A DNA stretch of 64,000 nt from Alistipes sp. (GTDB taxonomy: Bacteria > Bacteroidota > Bacteroidia > Bacteroidales > Rikenellaceae). The stretch covers positions 24,669-88,668 of the forward strand of contig JAGBTQ010000010.1 in NCBI GenBank assembly GCA_017631275.1, written 5' to 3'. This document shows positions 44,706-53,974 of the stretch, one piece after another. The translations under genes and the position numbers were made by a program. A model generated the notes under the pieces. It made no database searches. It saw nothing but the letters and a program-made list of their open reading frames with translations, and had not been told where the DNA came from. The stretch's first letter is position 1. Each line of letters starts with the position of its first letter.

Positions 44706-45026
44706 TTAGAATAGGTTAAGCTCGATGAGTGCCTCCTCAGACATCATCGACTTATCCCACTGAGGGTCGAACGTGAGGGTGATATTCACCTTCTCGACGC
44801 CAGCCACCTTGCCCACCTCGCGGTTGATGTCGGCAAGCAGCATATCTGCCATAGGGCAGTTGGGCGCTGTGAGTGTCATGATGATGTCGGCAGTGCCCGC
44901 TGGGTCGTAGTTAATCTCGTAGATAAGGCCGAGGTCGTAGATGTTTACGGGAATCTCGGGGTCGTATATGTTCTTGAGTGTGAGAACGATATTCTTCTCA
45001 ACTGCTAATATCTCTTCTGGTGTCAT
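44706..45026 (-). CDS. MIP18/DUF59 family Fe-S assembly protein (SufT-like)
   Basis: 106 residues with DPEIPVNIYDLGLIYEI near the start and TAPNCPMADML around residue 70, the two signatures of the DUF59/MIP18 group, including the single conserved cysteine in APNCP. These small proteins help mature or insert Fe-S clusters. Its position 23 bp after sufE on the same strand supports that role. Gene name left open because SufT, PaaD-like and generic DUF59 proteins are hard to tell apart. Confidence 0.88.
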   Translation of the reverse strand: MTPEEILAVEKNIVLTLKNIYDPEIPVNIYDLGLIYEINYDPAGTADIIMTLTAPNCPMADMLLADINREVGKVAGVEKVNITLTFDPQWDKSMMSEEALIELNLF

Positions 45027-45049
45027 TACAATCTTTTTTCTTATTAGTT

Positions 45050-45466
45050 TTAGCTCTGCTTCGAGAATACCAAGGCGTAGAGCTTCATCTGCTGAATCAT
45101 GGCGCGTAGGCCGTTGCTGCGTGTTGGCGATAGGTTTTCGCCAAGACCTATTGCGTCGATGAAGTATAGGTCGATAGCAGCTGCCTCCTCGGCTGTGCGA
45201 CCATTCATTACACGGATTAGGAGTGCCACAATGCCCTTGGTTATGATGGCGTCGCTATCGGCAGTGTAGTATACCTTGCCGTCGCGCAACTCGGCAGCCA
45301 CCCACACGCGTGACTGACACCCCTCGATAAGGTACTTCTCGGTGCGCTTAGCGGGGTCGATGGCTGATAGCTCCTCGCTGAGGCTTATTAGGTAGTCGTA
45401 TTTGTCGAGCCAGTCGTCGAAGATTGCAAACTCCTCGATTATGCTCTCCTGAATAGCATCTTTCAT
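45050..45466 (-). CDS. sufE: SufE family sulfur-acceptor protein
   Basis: 138 residues. SufE accepts persulfide sulfur from the cysteine desulfurase SufS and passes it to the SUF scaffold for Fe-S cluster assembly. The active loop YLIEGCQSRVWVAAELRDG carries the catalytic cysteine near residue 50, and SPTRSNGLRAMIQQMK is the family C-terminal motif. Length is standard. The suf scaffold genes are not in this window; the adjacent DUF59 gene is a plausible partner. Confidence 0.92.
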   Translation of the reverse strand: MKDAIQESIIEEFAIFDDWLDKYDYLISLSEELSAIDPAKRTEKYLIEGCQSRVWVAAELRDGKVYYTADSDAIITKGIVALLIRVMNGRTAEEAAAIDLYFIDAIGLGENLSPTRSNGLRAMIQQMKLYALVFSKQS

Positions 45467-45493
45467 TATATCCTATATTTTTGTTATTATCAA

Positions 45494-47098
45494 TTACTTA
45501 AACTCCTCGAGCGCATGCTCCTCGGTTGCCCATGTACGCGCTATGCCCATCATGTGGCAGAGCGTTGGGGCAAGCTCCGTCATCGATACTCTGCGCTCCA
45601 CACTACGTTTTGTCGTGCCTTGCTTCGATATAACAAGGGGAACATGACGGTCATAAATATATCCCGACGTTGATAATGAGCGGCGGTCATCCTCTTCGAT
45701 GATGCAGCCGGGCACAAGGTCTATAATAATGTCGCCCGTGCGAGCTCCAAAGAAGCTCTGTTGTAGGAGTGCTGTGCGGCCCTCGCTAAATGATGTTGTG
45801 CGCATCGACGTTGCCGAAATCGCCGTTGAGATACCCTGCAACTGAAGCAAGAATGTAGCCACCTCATCGCATATCTCACTATATTTTAGCTCCTTCTTCG
45901 ATAGTGTCGAGTGGTTTAGGTAGAGGCTGCCGTTGGCATATCCTGCAACGTAGTTGTCGGAGCCGTAGCGACCACCAAGGTAGGCATTCACGATAACCTC
46001 CATCTGGCGGTGGTTGAAGCGGTGGCGAGGGGTGCCTCCCGCAGGGTTATACGATGGCGAGGTGCCATGGTCGGAACTAAGCACGATAACTACACGTGAG
46101 CTATCCTCGACATGCTCAAATATAGCATCGAGAAACCAGATTAGATCCTTGTCGAGGCGGTAGAGCATATCCTCGTACTCGATAGACTCGGGGCCATACA
46201 TCTCGGCAATGTTGCGGGCAGGGTCGAGGTAGATGTTTAGAATGTCGGTGTTGTCGTCTCTACCTAGCCACTCCTTGCGCATAAGCTGCTCGGCAAAGCG
46301 CAAGATCATGGTGTTGCCCGCAGGGGTGTACATCATCTCGCCATAGAGCGTGTCGTCGAGCTTTAGGTTGAGGTCGGTGATGAGGTGTGTCGATTTGTCC
46401 TTGATGTCCTCCACCACGCCAACCTCCGAGTTGCGATAGTGCTCTGCTTTGTAGAGTGTTGTCCAGCGATTTATGCTATACTCCTTGTTCTTCTCGCCCT
46501 TGTTGTAGTCGTTGATCCACTTGTGGAGATTTTCTACGTATGCCGACGATGTTGTCCAGTATGTTTTGTTCTTCTCTGCCCAGAAGGCTACGCCACGACG
46601 ACCGTTGAGTAAAATGGCTGGAAGGGCATCGCCAGCAACGGTAAATAGCTTGCTATTAGAGTTTTCGCTAAGTAGCATGTCGCCATAAGTAGGTGCTGAT
46701 AGTCGGTGTGGCGAGTAGCTGCCTGTGCCCGTACTGAACTCTACGGGATATGCCTTGTTGTCGGCAATGAGCGATATCGACTTTGCGTCGGTGTGGCTAA
46801 ACCACCTCTCGCCAACAACGCCATGCACCGCGGGGTTGGCTCCTGTGGTGAGTGTTGCGAGGCCTGAGGCAGTAGATATTGCCGAGAAGTCGTAGTATGC
46901 CTCAGTGTATGTTGTGCCGTTGTCCATAAGACGGCGTATGCCACGCTCGGTGAAGTTCTTAGAGTAGCGGTCGAGGTCGCCTGAGCGCATCGAACCAACA
47001 ACGATGTTTACAACAAGTGTGGGGCGCTCCTGAGCAACGGCAAAGGGTGCTGTTGCGAGCAAAAGCACGAAAATAAGTATTGAGGCAAATCTCTGCAT
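45494..47098 (-). CDS. Alkaline-phosphatase-fold secreted protein, apparently degenerate active site
   Basis: 534 residues from the ATG at 47098, giving the signal peptide MQRFASILIFVLLLATAPFA; an ATG seven codons upstream is less likely. The fold is that of PafA-type phosphatases/type I phosphodiesterases: an N-terminal metal strand, STASGLATLTTGANPAVHGVVG, VVIVLSSDHGTSPSYNPAGG and YDRHVPLVIS. Two expected residues differ: the metal-binding Asp of the usual VVDQMR is Gly (VVGSMR), and the usual GHA after the nucleophile region is GLA. Metal binding may therefore be altered or lost. It lies between a GSCFA gene and sufE in one run. Confidence 0.75.
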   Translation of the reverse strand: MQRFASILIFVLLLATAPFAVAQERPTLVVNIVVGSMRSGDLDRYSKNFTERGIRRLMDNGTTYTEAYYDFSAISTASGLATLTTGANPAVHGVVGERWFSHTDAKSISLIADNKAYPVEFSTGTGSYSPHRLSAPTYGDMLLSENSNSKLFTVAGDALPAILLNGRRGVAFWAEKNKTYWTTSSAYVENLHKWINDYNKGEKNKEYSINRWTTLYKAEHYRNSEVGVVEDIKDKSTHLITDLNLKLDDTLYGEMMYTPAGNTMILRFAEQLMRKEWLGRDDNTDILNIYLDPARNIAEMYGPESIEYEDMLYRLDKDLIWFLDAIFEHVEDSSRVVIVLSSDHGTSPSYNPAGGTPRHRFNHRQMEVIVNAYLGGRYGSDNYVAGYANGSLYLNHSTLSKKELKYSEICDEVATFLLQLQGISTAISATSMRTTSFSEGRTALLQQSFFGARTGDIIIDLVPGCIIEEDDRRSLSTSGYIYDRHVPLVISKQGTTKRSVERRVSMTELAPTLCHMMGIARTWATEEHALEEFK

Positions 47099-47121
47099 AG
47101 CAAACAAAATATTCGGCAAAT

Positions 47122-48090
47122 TTACAAATTTATTTGTAACATTTGCTCAAAATGCTCCCTTTCTTTTTGTAGGTCTATATCTTTGATGCGATTGATGGCC
47201 TCGAGCTGCTTTTGACAAAATAGTCTATGTTGCTCACTATGTGGGTTTTGCGCTCTGTGGTTGGTGGCATTAATAATTTTTGTCACCTCCTCCATTTTTT
47301 GCTTTGCCTCGCTGCTTAGTGCCGCCTCAAAAAACCTCTCGGTGATATAGTCCACCGCCATCTTTGTGGGGTGCACAAGGTCGTCGCCATAGAAGCGGTA
47401 GTCGCGCAGGTCGTCGAGCATAATTTCGTACGAGGGGAAGTATGTAATGCGCTCTGCGTGGCGCTTCCGAAACTCCTCGACAGCAACCCTAAGGAGTGCC
47501 TTGCTTAGCGAGTTGTCTGCCAAGCCCTCGCCAAGATGACGAATGGGGCTTACGGTAAGCACGATGTGTGCCCTTGTGCAGGCAGCGATACGCTCTAAGT
47601 TTTCGACAATCTCACCCACCGAAAGTAGCTCGCGACGAAACGCAGAGTGTGGCTGTTTGTGGCAGTTGGCAACCACCTTGCCCGATGAGCTAAGACGATA
47701 TACCCACGCTGTGCCAAGTGTGATTATCAAGTAGTTAGCACGCTTTAGTAGGTCGTTGCTCGATACGATTTGCGAGTTGATTACATCGACTGCCTCGCCC
47801 AGTGTTGTGCCCGATAACGATGAGTGAAAGTCGAACGAAAGCCAGCGGTCGTTGCTCTGAAAAACATCATCTGTCGTGACCAACTTTTTTGCCTCGATGC
47901 GCTCCACGGCGCTGGCTATAGATGCGGGGTTGAAGAGTATTCCTGTGGGGTTGATACTCACGCTAAATTTGCGCTCGGCGAGCCTCTCGCCGATGTTCGA
48001 TGCAAAGCATGAGCCGAGGCATACGACGGTGTCGCCATACTCGATTTTTTGTTGCCATGGAGCAACCTCTATTTCGGTGCGAAATTTCAT
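47122..48090 (-). CDS. GSCFA domain protein
   Basis: 322 residues from the ATG at 48090; a GTG two codons upstream is ignored. The name-giving motif is visible as LGSCFASNIGERL near residue 27, followed by NPTGILFNP, and later SPIRHLGEGLADNSLSKALL and YFPSYEIMLDDLRDYRFYGDDLVHP, an SGNH-hydrolase-like catalytic arrangement (final D-x-x-H). GSCFA proteins are widespread in Bacteroidota and probably esterases or acyltransferases, with no settled substrate. It is the first gene of a minus-strand run and shares a palindromic divergent promoter region with luxS. Confidence 0.88.
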   Translation of the reverse strand: MKFRTEIEVAPWQQKIEYGDTVVCLGSCFASNIGERLAERKFSVSINPTGILFNPASIASAVERIEAKKLVTTDDVFQSNDRWLSFDFHSSLSGTTLGEAVDVINSQIVSSNDLLKRANYLIITLGTAWVYRLSSSGKVVANCHKQPHSAFRRELLSVGEIVENLERIAACTRAHIVLTVSPIRHLGEGLADNSLSKALLRVAVEEFRKRHAERITYFPSYEIMLDDLRDYRFYGDDLVHPTKMAVDYITERFFEAALSSEAKQKMEEVTKIINATNHRAQNPHSEQHRLFCQKQLEAINRIKDIDLQKEREHFEQMLQINL

Positions 48091-48112
48091 AATCACTTAT
48101 TAAAATTATCTA

Positions 48113-48149
48113 CAAAGATAGGGAATATGTCGAAAAATTCCTATCTTTG
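48113..48149. promoter_or_regulatory. Palindromic divergent promoter, GSCFA run / luxS
   Basis: CAAAGATAGG (48113-48122) and CCTATCTTTG (48140-48149) form an inverted repeat. The outer eight bases on each side are the -7 boxes (TATCTTTG) of the two divergent promoters, so each -33 region falls in the other's -7 box. Confidence 0.7.
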
Positions 48150-48173
48150 CCTAATATTAAATTTACGCAGAGT

Positions 48174-48686
48174 ATGAAGAAAAATATTGTTTCGTCGTTC
48201 GATGTTGACCATCGCACGCTCGACGCTGGACTATACCTACGTTCAGTATATACTATCAACGATGAGTTTCAGGTGCGCTCATGGGATTTGCGCTTCCGTG
48301 CCCCTATGGCACACGCACCCCTCGGCTCAGGCGAGGTGCACACCATCGAGCACCTTATGGCATACTACCTACGCCTCGACGAGAAGATAGGCTCATCTAT
48401 CGTGTCGTTCTGTCCTATGGGCTGCAAGACAGGCTTCTACCTATCTACAATGCAGAATGTTGAGGCTGAGGATGTTCGTCAGGCGTTGGCTAAGGTCTAT
48501 AAGAACGTGTTCCCGCTCAAGTCGGCTGACGACATTGTGGGTCTTAACGAGATTCAGTGTGGCAACCCCGGCTTGTACGCTATCGACTCGACAAATGCAG
48601 CCATGGCAGACTACATGCGTACGCTCTTTACTGCCGACGAGGCTCAGGTACTCGGCATAGGTCAGGTTTACGAAAAGTGGTGGTAG
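48174..48686 (+). CDS. luxS: S-ribosylhomocysteine lyase LuxS
   Basis: 170 residues from the ATG at 48174; the frame upstream would cross the promoter. LuxS splits S-ribosylhomocysteine into homocysteine and DPD, the precursor of autoinducer-2. The iron/zinc ligands are visible: HTIEH at 56-60 and Cys129 in NEIQCGNPG. The catalytic cysteine lies in FCPMGCKTGFYL (Cys84). The next gene starts one base after its stop and encodes the likely preceding enzyme of the pathway, so the two work as a unit in recycling the activated-methyl product SAH. Confidence 0.95.
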   Translation: MKKNIVSSFDVDHRTLDAGLYLRSVYTINDEFQVRSWDLRFRAPMAHAPLGSGEVHTIEHLMAYYLRLDEKIGSSIVSFCPMGCKTGFYLSTMQNVEAEDVRQALAKVYKNVFPLKSADDIVGLNEIQCGNPGLYAIDSTNAAMADYMRTLFTADEAQVLGIGQVYEKWW

Positions 48687-48687
48687 T

Positions 48688-49281
48688 ATGAGAGTGTTGA
48701 TTTGTGCGCCTACGTCACGTGAGTATCGTGCCATGCGCTACGCCTTGGATAAGGCTCAGAGTCTCAAGCATAGCTACGACCTTGTAGAGGTGGGTATCGG
48801 CAAGGCACTCTCCTCGGCAGGTGTAGCTCGTGCCCTAACCCTTGCTCAAGATAAGTACGACATGTTGGCTGTTGTGGGCTTCGCTGCCTCTGCCCTCGGT
48901 CGTAAGCAGGGCGATATCGTGATGCCATCACGTGCCATTCACCACGACGCTATCATTCCTGAGGGATTCTGCCCCGAGATTACCGACCCACGCATGTTGC
49001 GAGGTACCGACCCTGAGACAGTATTTACGGGCGACTCGTTCGTGAATGCAGACATCATTCGTGAGATTAAGAGCCGCTTTGGTGTTGAGTGTGGCTTGTT
49101 CGACATGGAGATAGCAGCAATCTGCCAGGTGGCTGAGCTCTACGACAATATCCCCGTGGTGGCAGTCAAGTACGTATCTGATGTTCCCGAGGAGGGCCAC
49201 TCCGAGCACTCGTATGATGAGTTTGCGGATGCGCATTCAGATTTTACGCCGTTGTTGCTACGCTTAGAGAATTCATTGTAA
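48688..49281 (+). CDS. mtnN: MTA/SAH nucleosidase-like protein (Pfs/MtnN type)
   Basis: 197 residues of the purine-phosphorylase/nucleosidase superfamily, slightly shorter than typical MtnN (about 230). VEVGIGKALSSAGVARAL and VVGFAASALGRKQGDIVMPSRAIHHD correspond to the substrate-binding glycine-rich region. FDMEIAAICQVAE carries the conserved Met-Glu pair that binds the ribose, and VVAVKYVSDV the region of the catalytic Asp. MtnN cleaves adenine from SAH to make the LuxS substrate. Coupling to luxS by a one-base gap strongly supports this role. Its TAA overlaps the first base of palindromic element copy D. Confidence 0.85.
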   Translation: MRVLICAPTSREYRAMRYALDKAQSLKHSYDLVEVGIGKALSSAGVARALTLAQDKYDMLAVVGFAASALGRKQGDIVMPSRAIHHDAIIPEGFCPEITDPRMLRGTDPETVFTGDSFVNADIIREIKSRFGVECGLFDMEIAAICQVAELYDNIPVVAVKYVSDVPEEGHSEHSYDEFADAHSDFTPLLLRLENSL

Positions 49282-49411
49282 ATTTCTTGTGATAAGGGGT
49301 CATTCTCGGCCCATCACTAAAAGTAAGACCCCTCGGGCTGTACTTTAAGTACTATCCCGAGGGGATCTTCTTTTGTGATAGCCCAAGCCTAACCCCTTCT
49401 AACAAGAAATT
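49281..49411 (+). repeat. Palindromic 3'-end element, copy D (full length)
   Basis: 131 bp. The ends are AATTTCTTGT and ACAAGAAATT, with GATAAGGGG and CCCCTTCTAAC inside. The central stem is AAGACCCCTCGGG with CCCGAGGGGATCTT, and the apex GTAC-TTTAA-GTAC. Nearly identical to copy F read on the minus strand. The left end overlaps the stop codon of the nucleosidase gene. Confidence 0.88.
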
Positions 49412-49414
49412 TGG

Positions 49415-49750
49415 TAGTGGTGCTGATTGAGGTGGGCAGGAGCATAGGGGAGATAGGGACGCTTCGCTTGATGGGAGCGCTTCGCTTGATGGGGGTGATG
49501 GGTAACGCTTCGCTTAATGGGAGCGCTTCGCTTGATGAGGATGATGGGTAACGCTTCGCTTAATGGGAGCGCTTCGCTTGATGGGGGCGATGGGTAACGC
49601 TTCGCTTGATGGGGGTGATGGGTAACGCTTCGCTTGATGAGAATTTCCCATTTATCCCATTTATCCCATTCGACCCATCTTTCCCATAAAATAAACCCCG
49701 TGCGAAGCACACCTTACCTTTCACCTTTCACCTTTCACCTCTCACCCCCC
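49415..49750. repeat. Long degenerate minisatellite after copy D
   Basis: The leader TGCTGATTGAGGTGGGCAGG is followed by about ten units of AGCGCTTCGCTTGATGGG/GGTAACGCTTCGCTTGATG, then 9-bp CCCATTTAT units, then a block GTGCGAAGCACACCTTAC and 7-bp CACCTTT units. This fills most of the 528-bp gap between convergent genes; no gene is seen in it. Confidence 0.8.
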
Positions 49751-49752
49751 CC

Positions 49753-49787
49753 AAAAAAAAATGGCTACCCCAGTGGAGTAGCCATTC
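49753..49787 (-). terminator. Terminator of the gyrA-TPR transcript
   Basis: ATGGCTAC (49761-49768) pairs with GTAGCCAT (49778-49785), next to a plus-strand A-run that is the U-tract for the minus strand. Confidence 0.8.
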
Positions 49788-49809
49788 GTTATTTAGTTAA
49801 AGCAACAGA

Positions 49810-51162
49810 CTAAAGAGCGTCCTTCATTGCCTTATACTGAGCATGCTTCTCAGCCATGCCCTCCATGTCGCGAAGACGGAAGCAGAGCTGTGTAAGGTTG
49901 TTGATTGAGCCTGCATCGTTTGGCTTAATTGCAAGAGCACGCTCGAACCATGGAATAGCCTCAGCATAAACAAGGTTAATCTTCTCAACCTCTGCGTTGT
50001 AGTCAACATTTGCGTCGTATGACGAGTTAAGAGCGTTGATAAGACCATCAGCCTTCATTACGAAGAAGTAGCCCATGTAGTAGTTAGCGTTGTAGTCCTC
50101 AGGACGCAACTCGATGCACTTCTCGAATGACTTGATACACTCGTCGTAGTTCTCCAAAGCGTTGTACACGATACCGCGACCATACCACAAGTCGAAGTTG
50201 TCTGGTGTAGCCTTCAATGAGTTGTCGAGCATGCCGATAAGCTCTGCTGGGTCGCCAATGCCCTTCTCAGTAGCGTAGAGGCCGATAAGACCCTCGAGGA
50301 TAAGGCTATTGCTTGGGTAGAGCTTGATACCGTCCAACAACACCTGCTTAGCGCTTGCAAGCATCTCGTCGCGATTTACGCTACGCTGGCCATAGTAGGT
50401 GTGGTAGAGGAAGTAGTAGATGCTACCGTTATCCTTGTAGCCAGCCTCGATAGCCTCGTTGAAGAGGTCCTGAGCCTTGCTAAAGAGTGCGATAGCCTCC
50501 TCAGTCTCGCCAAGGGTTGAGGCAATCTGAGTGTTGAGAACACCTGCGTTGTAGATCAAGCCAGCGTTAGCTGCTGAGCCTGGGACAACCTGCTGTGCAC
50601 GGAAAGCAAGCTCGAAAGCCTCGGCAGCCTCCTTAGTAAGACCTACGTCGTTGAGAGCCTCGCCCTGCTGTGAAAGTGCGTTAGCAAGGAACATTGCATT
50701 AACCTGGATCTTTGGTGCAAGCTTGTTGTCGAGCTCGTATGCCTTCTTGTATGACTCGATAGCAGTCTCTGCCAAGTTCTCCTTTAGCTCCTTAGTCTGC
50801 TTCCAGCCTACGATGAAGTACATCTGGTTAACATATACATCAACATACTCGTAGCGAGCGATGAGTACTGGCTGACCAGCGAACTCGCCCTCAACAACCT
50901 CCAATGGCTGACCAACGCTCATCTGAAGAGTCTGAACAGGGATGTCGCGTACAAGCTCCTTAGTAGGGAGAATGTAGGCATCGGTATAAGCTTTACCGTG
51001 AGCATTCCATGTAGCAGCCTTGATGTTCTTCTTTGCGTCAAGAAGGGTAGCATCAGCCTTGTCGAGCTTCTTAAGCTCAGATGCAGTGTTTACACGCTGC
51101 GCATTTGCGGCAGGCGCTACAAACATAAGGAGCGCTGCTGCCATAAACAAAAACTTCTTCAT
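49810..51162 (-). CDS. Exported tetratricopeptide-repeat protein
   Basis: 450 residues. The signal peptide MKKFLFMAAALLMFVAPAANA is followed by several TPR-like helix pairs: AIESYKKAYELDNKLAP, AAEAFELAFRAQ, WYGRGIVYNALENYDECIKSFEKCIELRPEDYNANYYMGYFF and AIPWFERALAIKPNDAGSI. It is probably a periplasmic or outer-membrane-associated scaffold. It begins 24 bp after the gyrA stop on the same strand. A TPR gene after gyrA is, as I recall, a common arrangement in Bacteroidales, though no functional link is known. Confidence 0.85.
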   Translation of the reverse strand: MKKFLFMAAALLMFVAPAANAQRVNTASELKKLDKADATLLDAKKNIKAATWNAHGKAYTDAYILPTKELVRDIPVQTLQMSVGQPLEVVEGEFAGQPVLIARYEYVDVYVNQMYFIVGWKQTKELKENLAETAIESYKKAYELDNKLAPKIQVNAMFLANALSQQGEALNDVGLTKEAAEAFELAFRAQQVVPGSAANAGLIYNAGVLNTQIASTLGETEEAIALFSKAQDLFNEAIEAGYKDNGSIYYFLYHTYYGQRSVNRDEMLASAKQVLLDGIKLYPSNSLILEGLIGLYATEKGIGDPAELIGMLDNSLKATPDNFDLWYGRGIVYNALENYDECIKSFEKCIELRPEDYNANYYMGYFFVMKADGLINALNSSYDANVDYNAEVEKINLVYAEAIPWFERALAIKPNDAGSINNLTQLCFRLRDMEGMAEKHAQYKAMKDAL

Positions 51163-51186
51163 AATATTACTTGTTAATATTTGTTA

Positions 51187-53754
51187 TTATTCGTTTGCAT
51201 TCTCTGTAGGTGTCGCAACCTCAGCCGTAGCCTCAACTGTAGCCTCAGCTACACCCTCAGCGGTAGCCACTGCTGCAATCTCCTCCTCATCGGTCTTAGG
51301 CACCGCAGTAACCGAAGCAATAGCATCGCCCTCGCGAAGGTTGATAACGCGTACACCCTGTGTTGCACGGCCCGAGATGCTAATCTGGCTCACGAGAGTA
51401 CGGATTGTAAGACCCGAGCGGTTGATAATCATAAGGTCGTTATCGTCGGTAACAGCCTGGATAGAGATAAGCTTACCAGTCTTCTCTGTTACGTTGATAG
51501 TCTTGACACCCTTACCACCACGGTTGGTGATGCGATACTCCTCAAGGTCGGTACGCTTACCGTAGCCATTCTCCGAGAGAACCAATACATCCTGCTTAGA
51601 GCCTGGCTCGATAGTGATCATGCCGATAACCTCGTCGTCGTCCTCGATAGAGATGGCACGTACACCCGAGCTCACACGACCCATAGGACGTACTGTTGAC
51701 TCGTTGAAGCGGATAGCCTTACCCTCGCGTGCTGCGATCATTACCTCAGCCTCGCCACTTGTGAGCTTAACCTCCAATAGCTGGTCGCCCTCTCTAATAA
51801 CGATTGCATTAACGCCGTTAGTACGTGGACGTGAATAAGCCTCCAATGTTGTCTTCTTGATAATACCGCGCTTAGTACACATCACGATGTAGTTGTTCTC
51901 TACGAACTCCTTGTCGTTGAGGTTCTTAACGTTGATGTATGCACGCACCTTGTCGCCTGGCTCAATCTGAATAACATTCTGTATTGCACGACCCTTAGAT
52001 GAGCGTGTGCCCTCAGGAATCTGGTAAACCTTCAACCAGTAGCAGCGACCCATCTCGGTGAAGAACATCATTGTGTTGTGCATTGAGGCAACATAGATAT
52101 GCTCGATGAAGTCCTCGTCGCGTGTTGCGCTACCCTTAGCACCTACGCCGCCACGGTTCTGTGTGCGGTACTCAGCAAGTGGGGTACGCTTGATATAGCC
52201 CATGTGCGAGATGGTGATAACCATGTCGTCATCAGCGTAGAAGTCCTCAGGGTTGAACTCCTCAGAGGCGTAGATGATCTCTGAGCGACGCTCATCGCCA
52301 TACTTCTCCTTGATCTCTACGAGCTCGTCCTTGATAATCTGCATCTGCATATCGTGGTTGGCAAGCACTGCCTTGAGGTAGTCGATAGTCTGGTTGAGCT
52401 CTGCCTGCTCTGCCTCAAGCTGCTCGCGCTGGAGTCCTGTGAGCTGACGTAGGCGCATCTCGAGGATTGCGGCTGTCTGGAGCTCCGATAGGCCGAAGCG
52501 CTCCTGAAGACGCTGACGTGCCTCCTCCGTGGTCTTCGACGAGCGAATGATGTGTACCACCTCGTCGATGTTGTCCTGGGCAATGAGCAAGCCATTTACG
52601 ATGTGTAGGCGCTCCTCAGCCTTCTGCAAGTCGAACTGTGAGCGACGCACGATAACATCGTGGCGGTGGTCAACAAAGTGACGGATAAGATCCTTGAGGT
52701 TGAGAAGCTCGGGGCGACCATTCACCAAGGCGATGTTGTTCACCACGAATGATGACTGGAGTGGTGTGTGCTTGTATAGTGTGTTGAGCACCACGCTTGC
52801 CACAGCATCCTGCTTTAAGATGATGACAATACGCATACCACGACGGTCTGACTCATCGTTGATGTACGAAATACCCTCAATCTTCTTCTCGTTGATAAGG
52901 TCGGCGATGCGCTTAATCATCTCCGCCTTGTTTACCATATATGGAATCTCGGTAATTACGATGCACTCGCGACCTGATGGGGTGTGCTCAATCTCGGTCT
53001 TTGCGCGCATAACCACGCGACCACGGCCTGTGAGCAACGCCTCGCGAACACCCTCGTAGCCATAGATGATACCGCCTGTTGGGAAGTCGGGACCCTTAAC
53101 ATGGTCGAGGAGCTCCTCGCACTCGCACTCAGGGTTGTCGATATATGCTACGCAGGCATCAACAACCTCCGAAAGGTTGTGTGGCGCCATGTTGGTAGCC
53201 ATACCTACGGCAATACCGCTTGCACCATTTACCAACAATAGTGGAATACGTGTTGGGAGCACGGTAGGCTCCTTGAGTGTGTCGTCGAAGTTAAGACCCC
53301 AGTCGATAGTCTCCTTCTCGATGTCGGCCATAACCTCGTCAGTGATCTTCTGCATGCGTGCCTCGGTGTAACGCATCGCCGCTGGCGAGTCGCCATCCAT
53401 AGAACCGAAGTTACCCTGACCCTCAACCAAAGGGTAGCGCATAGACCAGTGCTGCGCCATACGCACCATGGCCTCGTATACTGAGCTGTCGCCATGTGGG
53501 TGGAACTTACCGAGTACATCACCGACAATACGGGCACTCTTACGTGTAGGTTTGTTGTGCGTAAGGTTGAGCTCTGCTGCCATATCGTAGAGGATACGAC
53601 GGTGCACAGGCTTCAAACCGTCACGTACATCGGGCAGTGCTCGCGACACGATTACCGACATCGAGTAGTCGATATATGCCGACTTCATCTGCTCCTCAAG
53701 GTTGACTTGGACGATGCGACCAGTCAAGCCAGTTGTGTTTTCCTGTTCAGTCAT
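51187..53754 (-). CDS. gyrA: DNA gyrase subunit A
   Basis: 855 residues. GyrA cuts and rejoins DNA in the A2B2 gyrase. The active tyrosine is Tyr129 in [10 protein letters not shown]. The quinolone-determining region reads [20 protein letters not shown]: Ser at the position of E. coli Ser83 and Glu at Asp87, so there is no classical resistance substitution at Ser83. Six C-terminal beta-propeller blades follow, with a GyrA-box-like [10 protein letters not shown] near residue 533. The last roughly 35 residues are an acidic Ala/Glu/Thr tail. A TPR gene follows after 24 bp. Confidence 0.96.
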   Translation of the reverse strand: MTEQENTTGLTGRIVQVNLEEQMKSAYIDYSMSVIVSRALPDVRDGLKPVHRRILYDMAAELNLTHNKPTRKSARIVGDVLGKFHPHGDSSVYEAMVRMAQHWSMRYPLVEGQGNFGSMDGDSPAAMRYTEARMQKITDEVMADIEKETIDWGLNFDDTLKEPTVLPTRIPLLLVNGASGIAVGMATNMAPHNLSEVVDACVAYIDNPECECEELLDHVKGPDFPTGGIIYGYEGVREALLTGRGRVVMRAKTEIEHTPSGRECIVITEIPYMVNKAEMIKRIADLINEKKIEGISYINDESDRRGMRIVIILKQDAVASVVLNTLYKHTPLQSSFVVNNIALVNGRPELLNLKDLIRHFVDHRHDVIVRRSQFDLQKAEERLHIVNGLLIAQDNIDEVVHIIRSSKTTEEARQRLQERFGLSELQTAAILEMRLRQLTGLQREQLEAEQAELNQTIDYLKAVLANHDMQMQIIKDELVEIKEKYGDERRSEIIYASEEFNPEDFYADDDMVITISHMGYIKRTPLAEYRTQNRGGVGAKGSATRDEDFIEHIYVASMHNTMMFFTEMGRCYWLKVYQIPEGTRSSKGRAIQNVIQIEPGDKVRAYINVKNLNDKEFVENNYIVMCTKRGIIKKTTLEAYSRPRTNGVNAIVIREGDQLLEVKLTSGEAEVMIAAREGKAIRFNESTVRPMGRVSSGVRAISIEDDDEVIGMITIEPGSKQDVLVLSENGYGKRTDLEEYRITNRGGKGVKTINVTEKTGKLISIQAVTDDNDLMIINRSGLTIRTLVSQISISGRATQGVRVINLREGDAIASVTAVPKTDEEEIAAVATAEGVAEATVEATAEVATPTENANE

Positions 53755-53843
53755 TTATTTACTCTCTTTGGACTACGCAAGGGTAGTCATCTGTTAAAAT
53801 TTCTCTATTGTTAGGGGACTATATATTTATATATATAGGTGTG

Positions 53844-53874
53844 CAAATTTACGCTATATTTTCGATTCTAACAA
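53844..53874 (-). promoter_or_regulatory. Probable promoter of gyrA
   Basis: Minus-strand TTGT (complement of 53871-53874), 19 bp, TAAATTTG (complement of 53844-53851), about 90 bp before the gyrA start. Bases 53875-53974 hold no recognisable gene or motif. Confidence 0.55.
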
Positions 53875-53974
53875 CTTTTGCTCTTAAAAAGTGATGTTTC
53901 TGCCCCAACTTTTTCTAAAACATGCCCATTTTACCCCTTTTTAGGCGTTTTAAGCGCATCTAAAGTTTTTGCCG

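Noticed and set aside
49281-49411. Palindromic element as an integron attC site
   Set aside because: attC sites run from RYYYAAC to GTTRRRY in the gene direction; here the arms are in the opposite order and do not match the core consensus, and the neighbouring genes are housekeeping genes without an integrase.
49450-49650. CRISPR-like look of the repeated GCTTCGCTTGATGGG units
   Set aside because: Units are directly adjacent and degenerate, with no unique spacers of constant length and no cas genes nearby.
53480-53510. Quinolone-resistance change in gyrA
   Set aside because: The Ser83-equivalent is serine; Glu at the Asp87 position is, as far as I recall, common in this phylum and cannot be read as acquired resistance.
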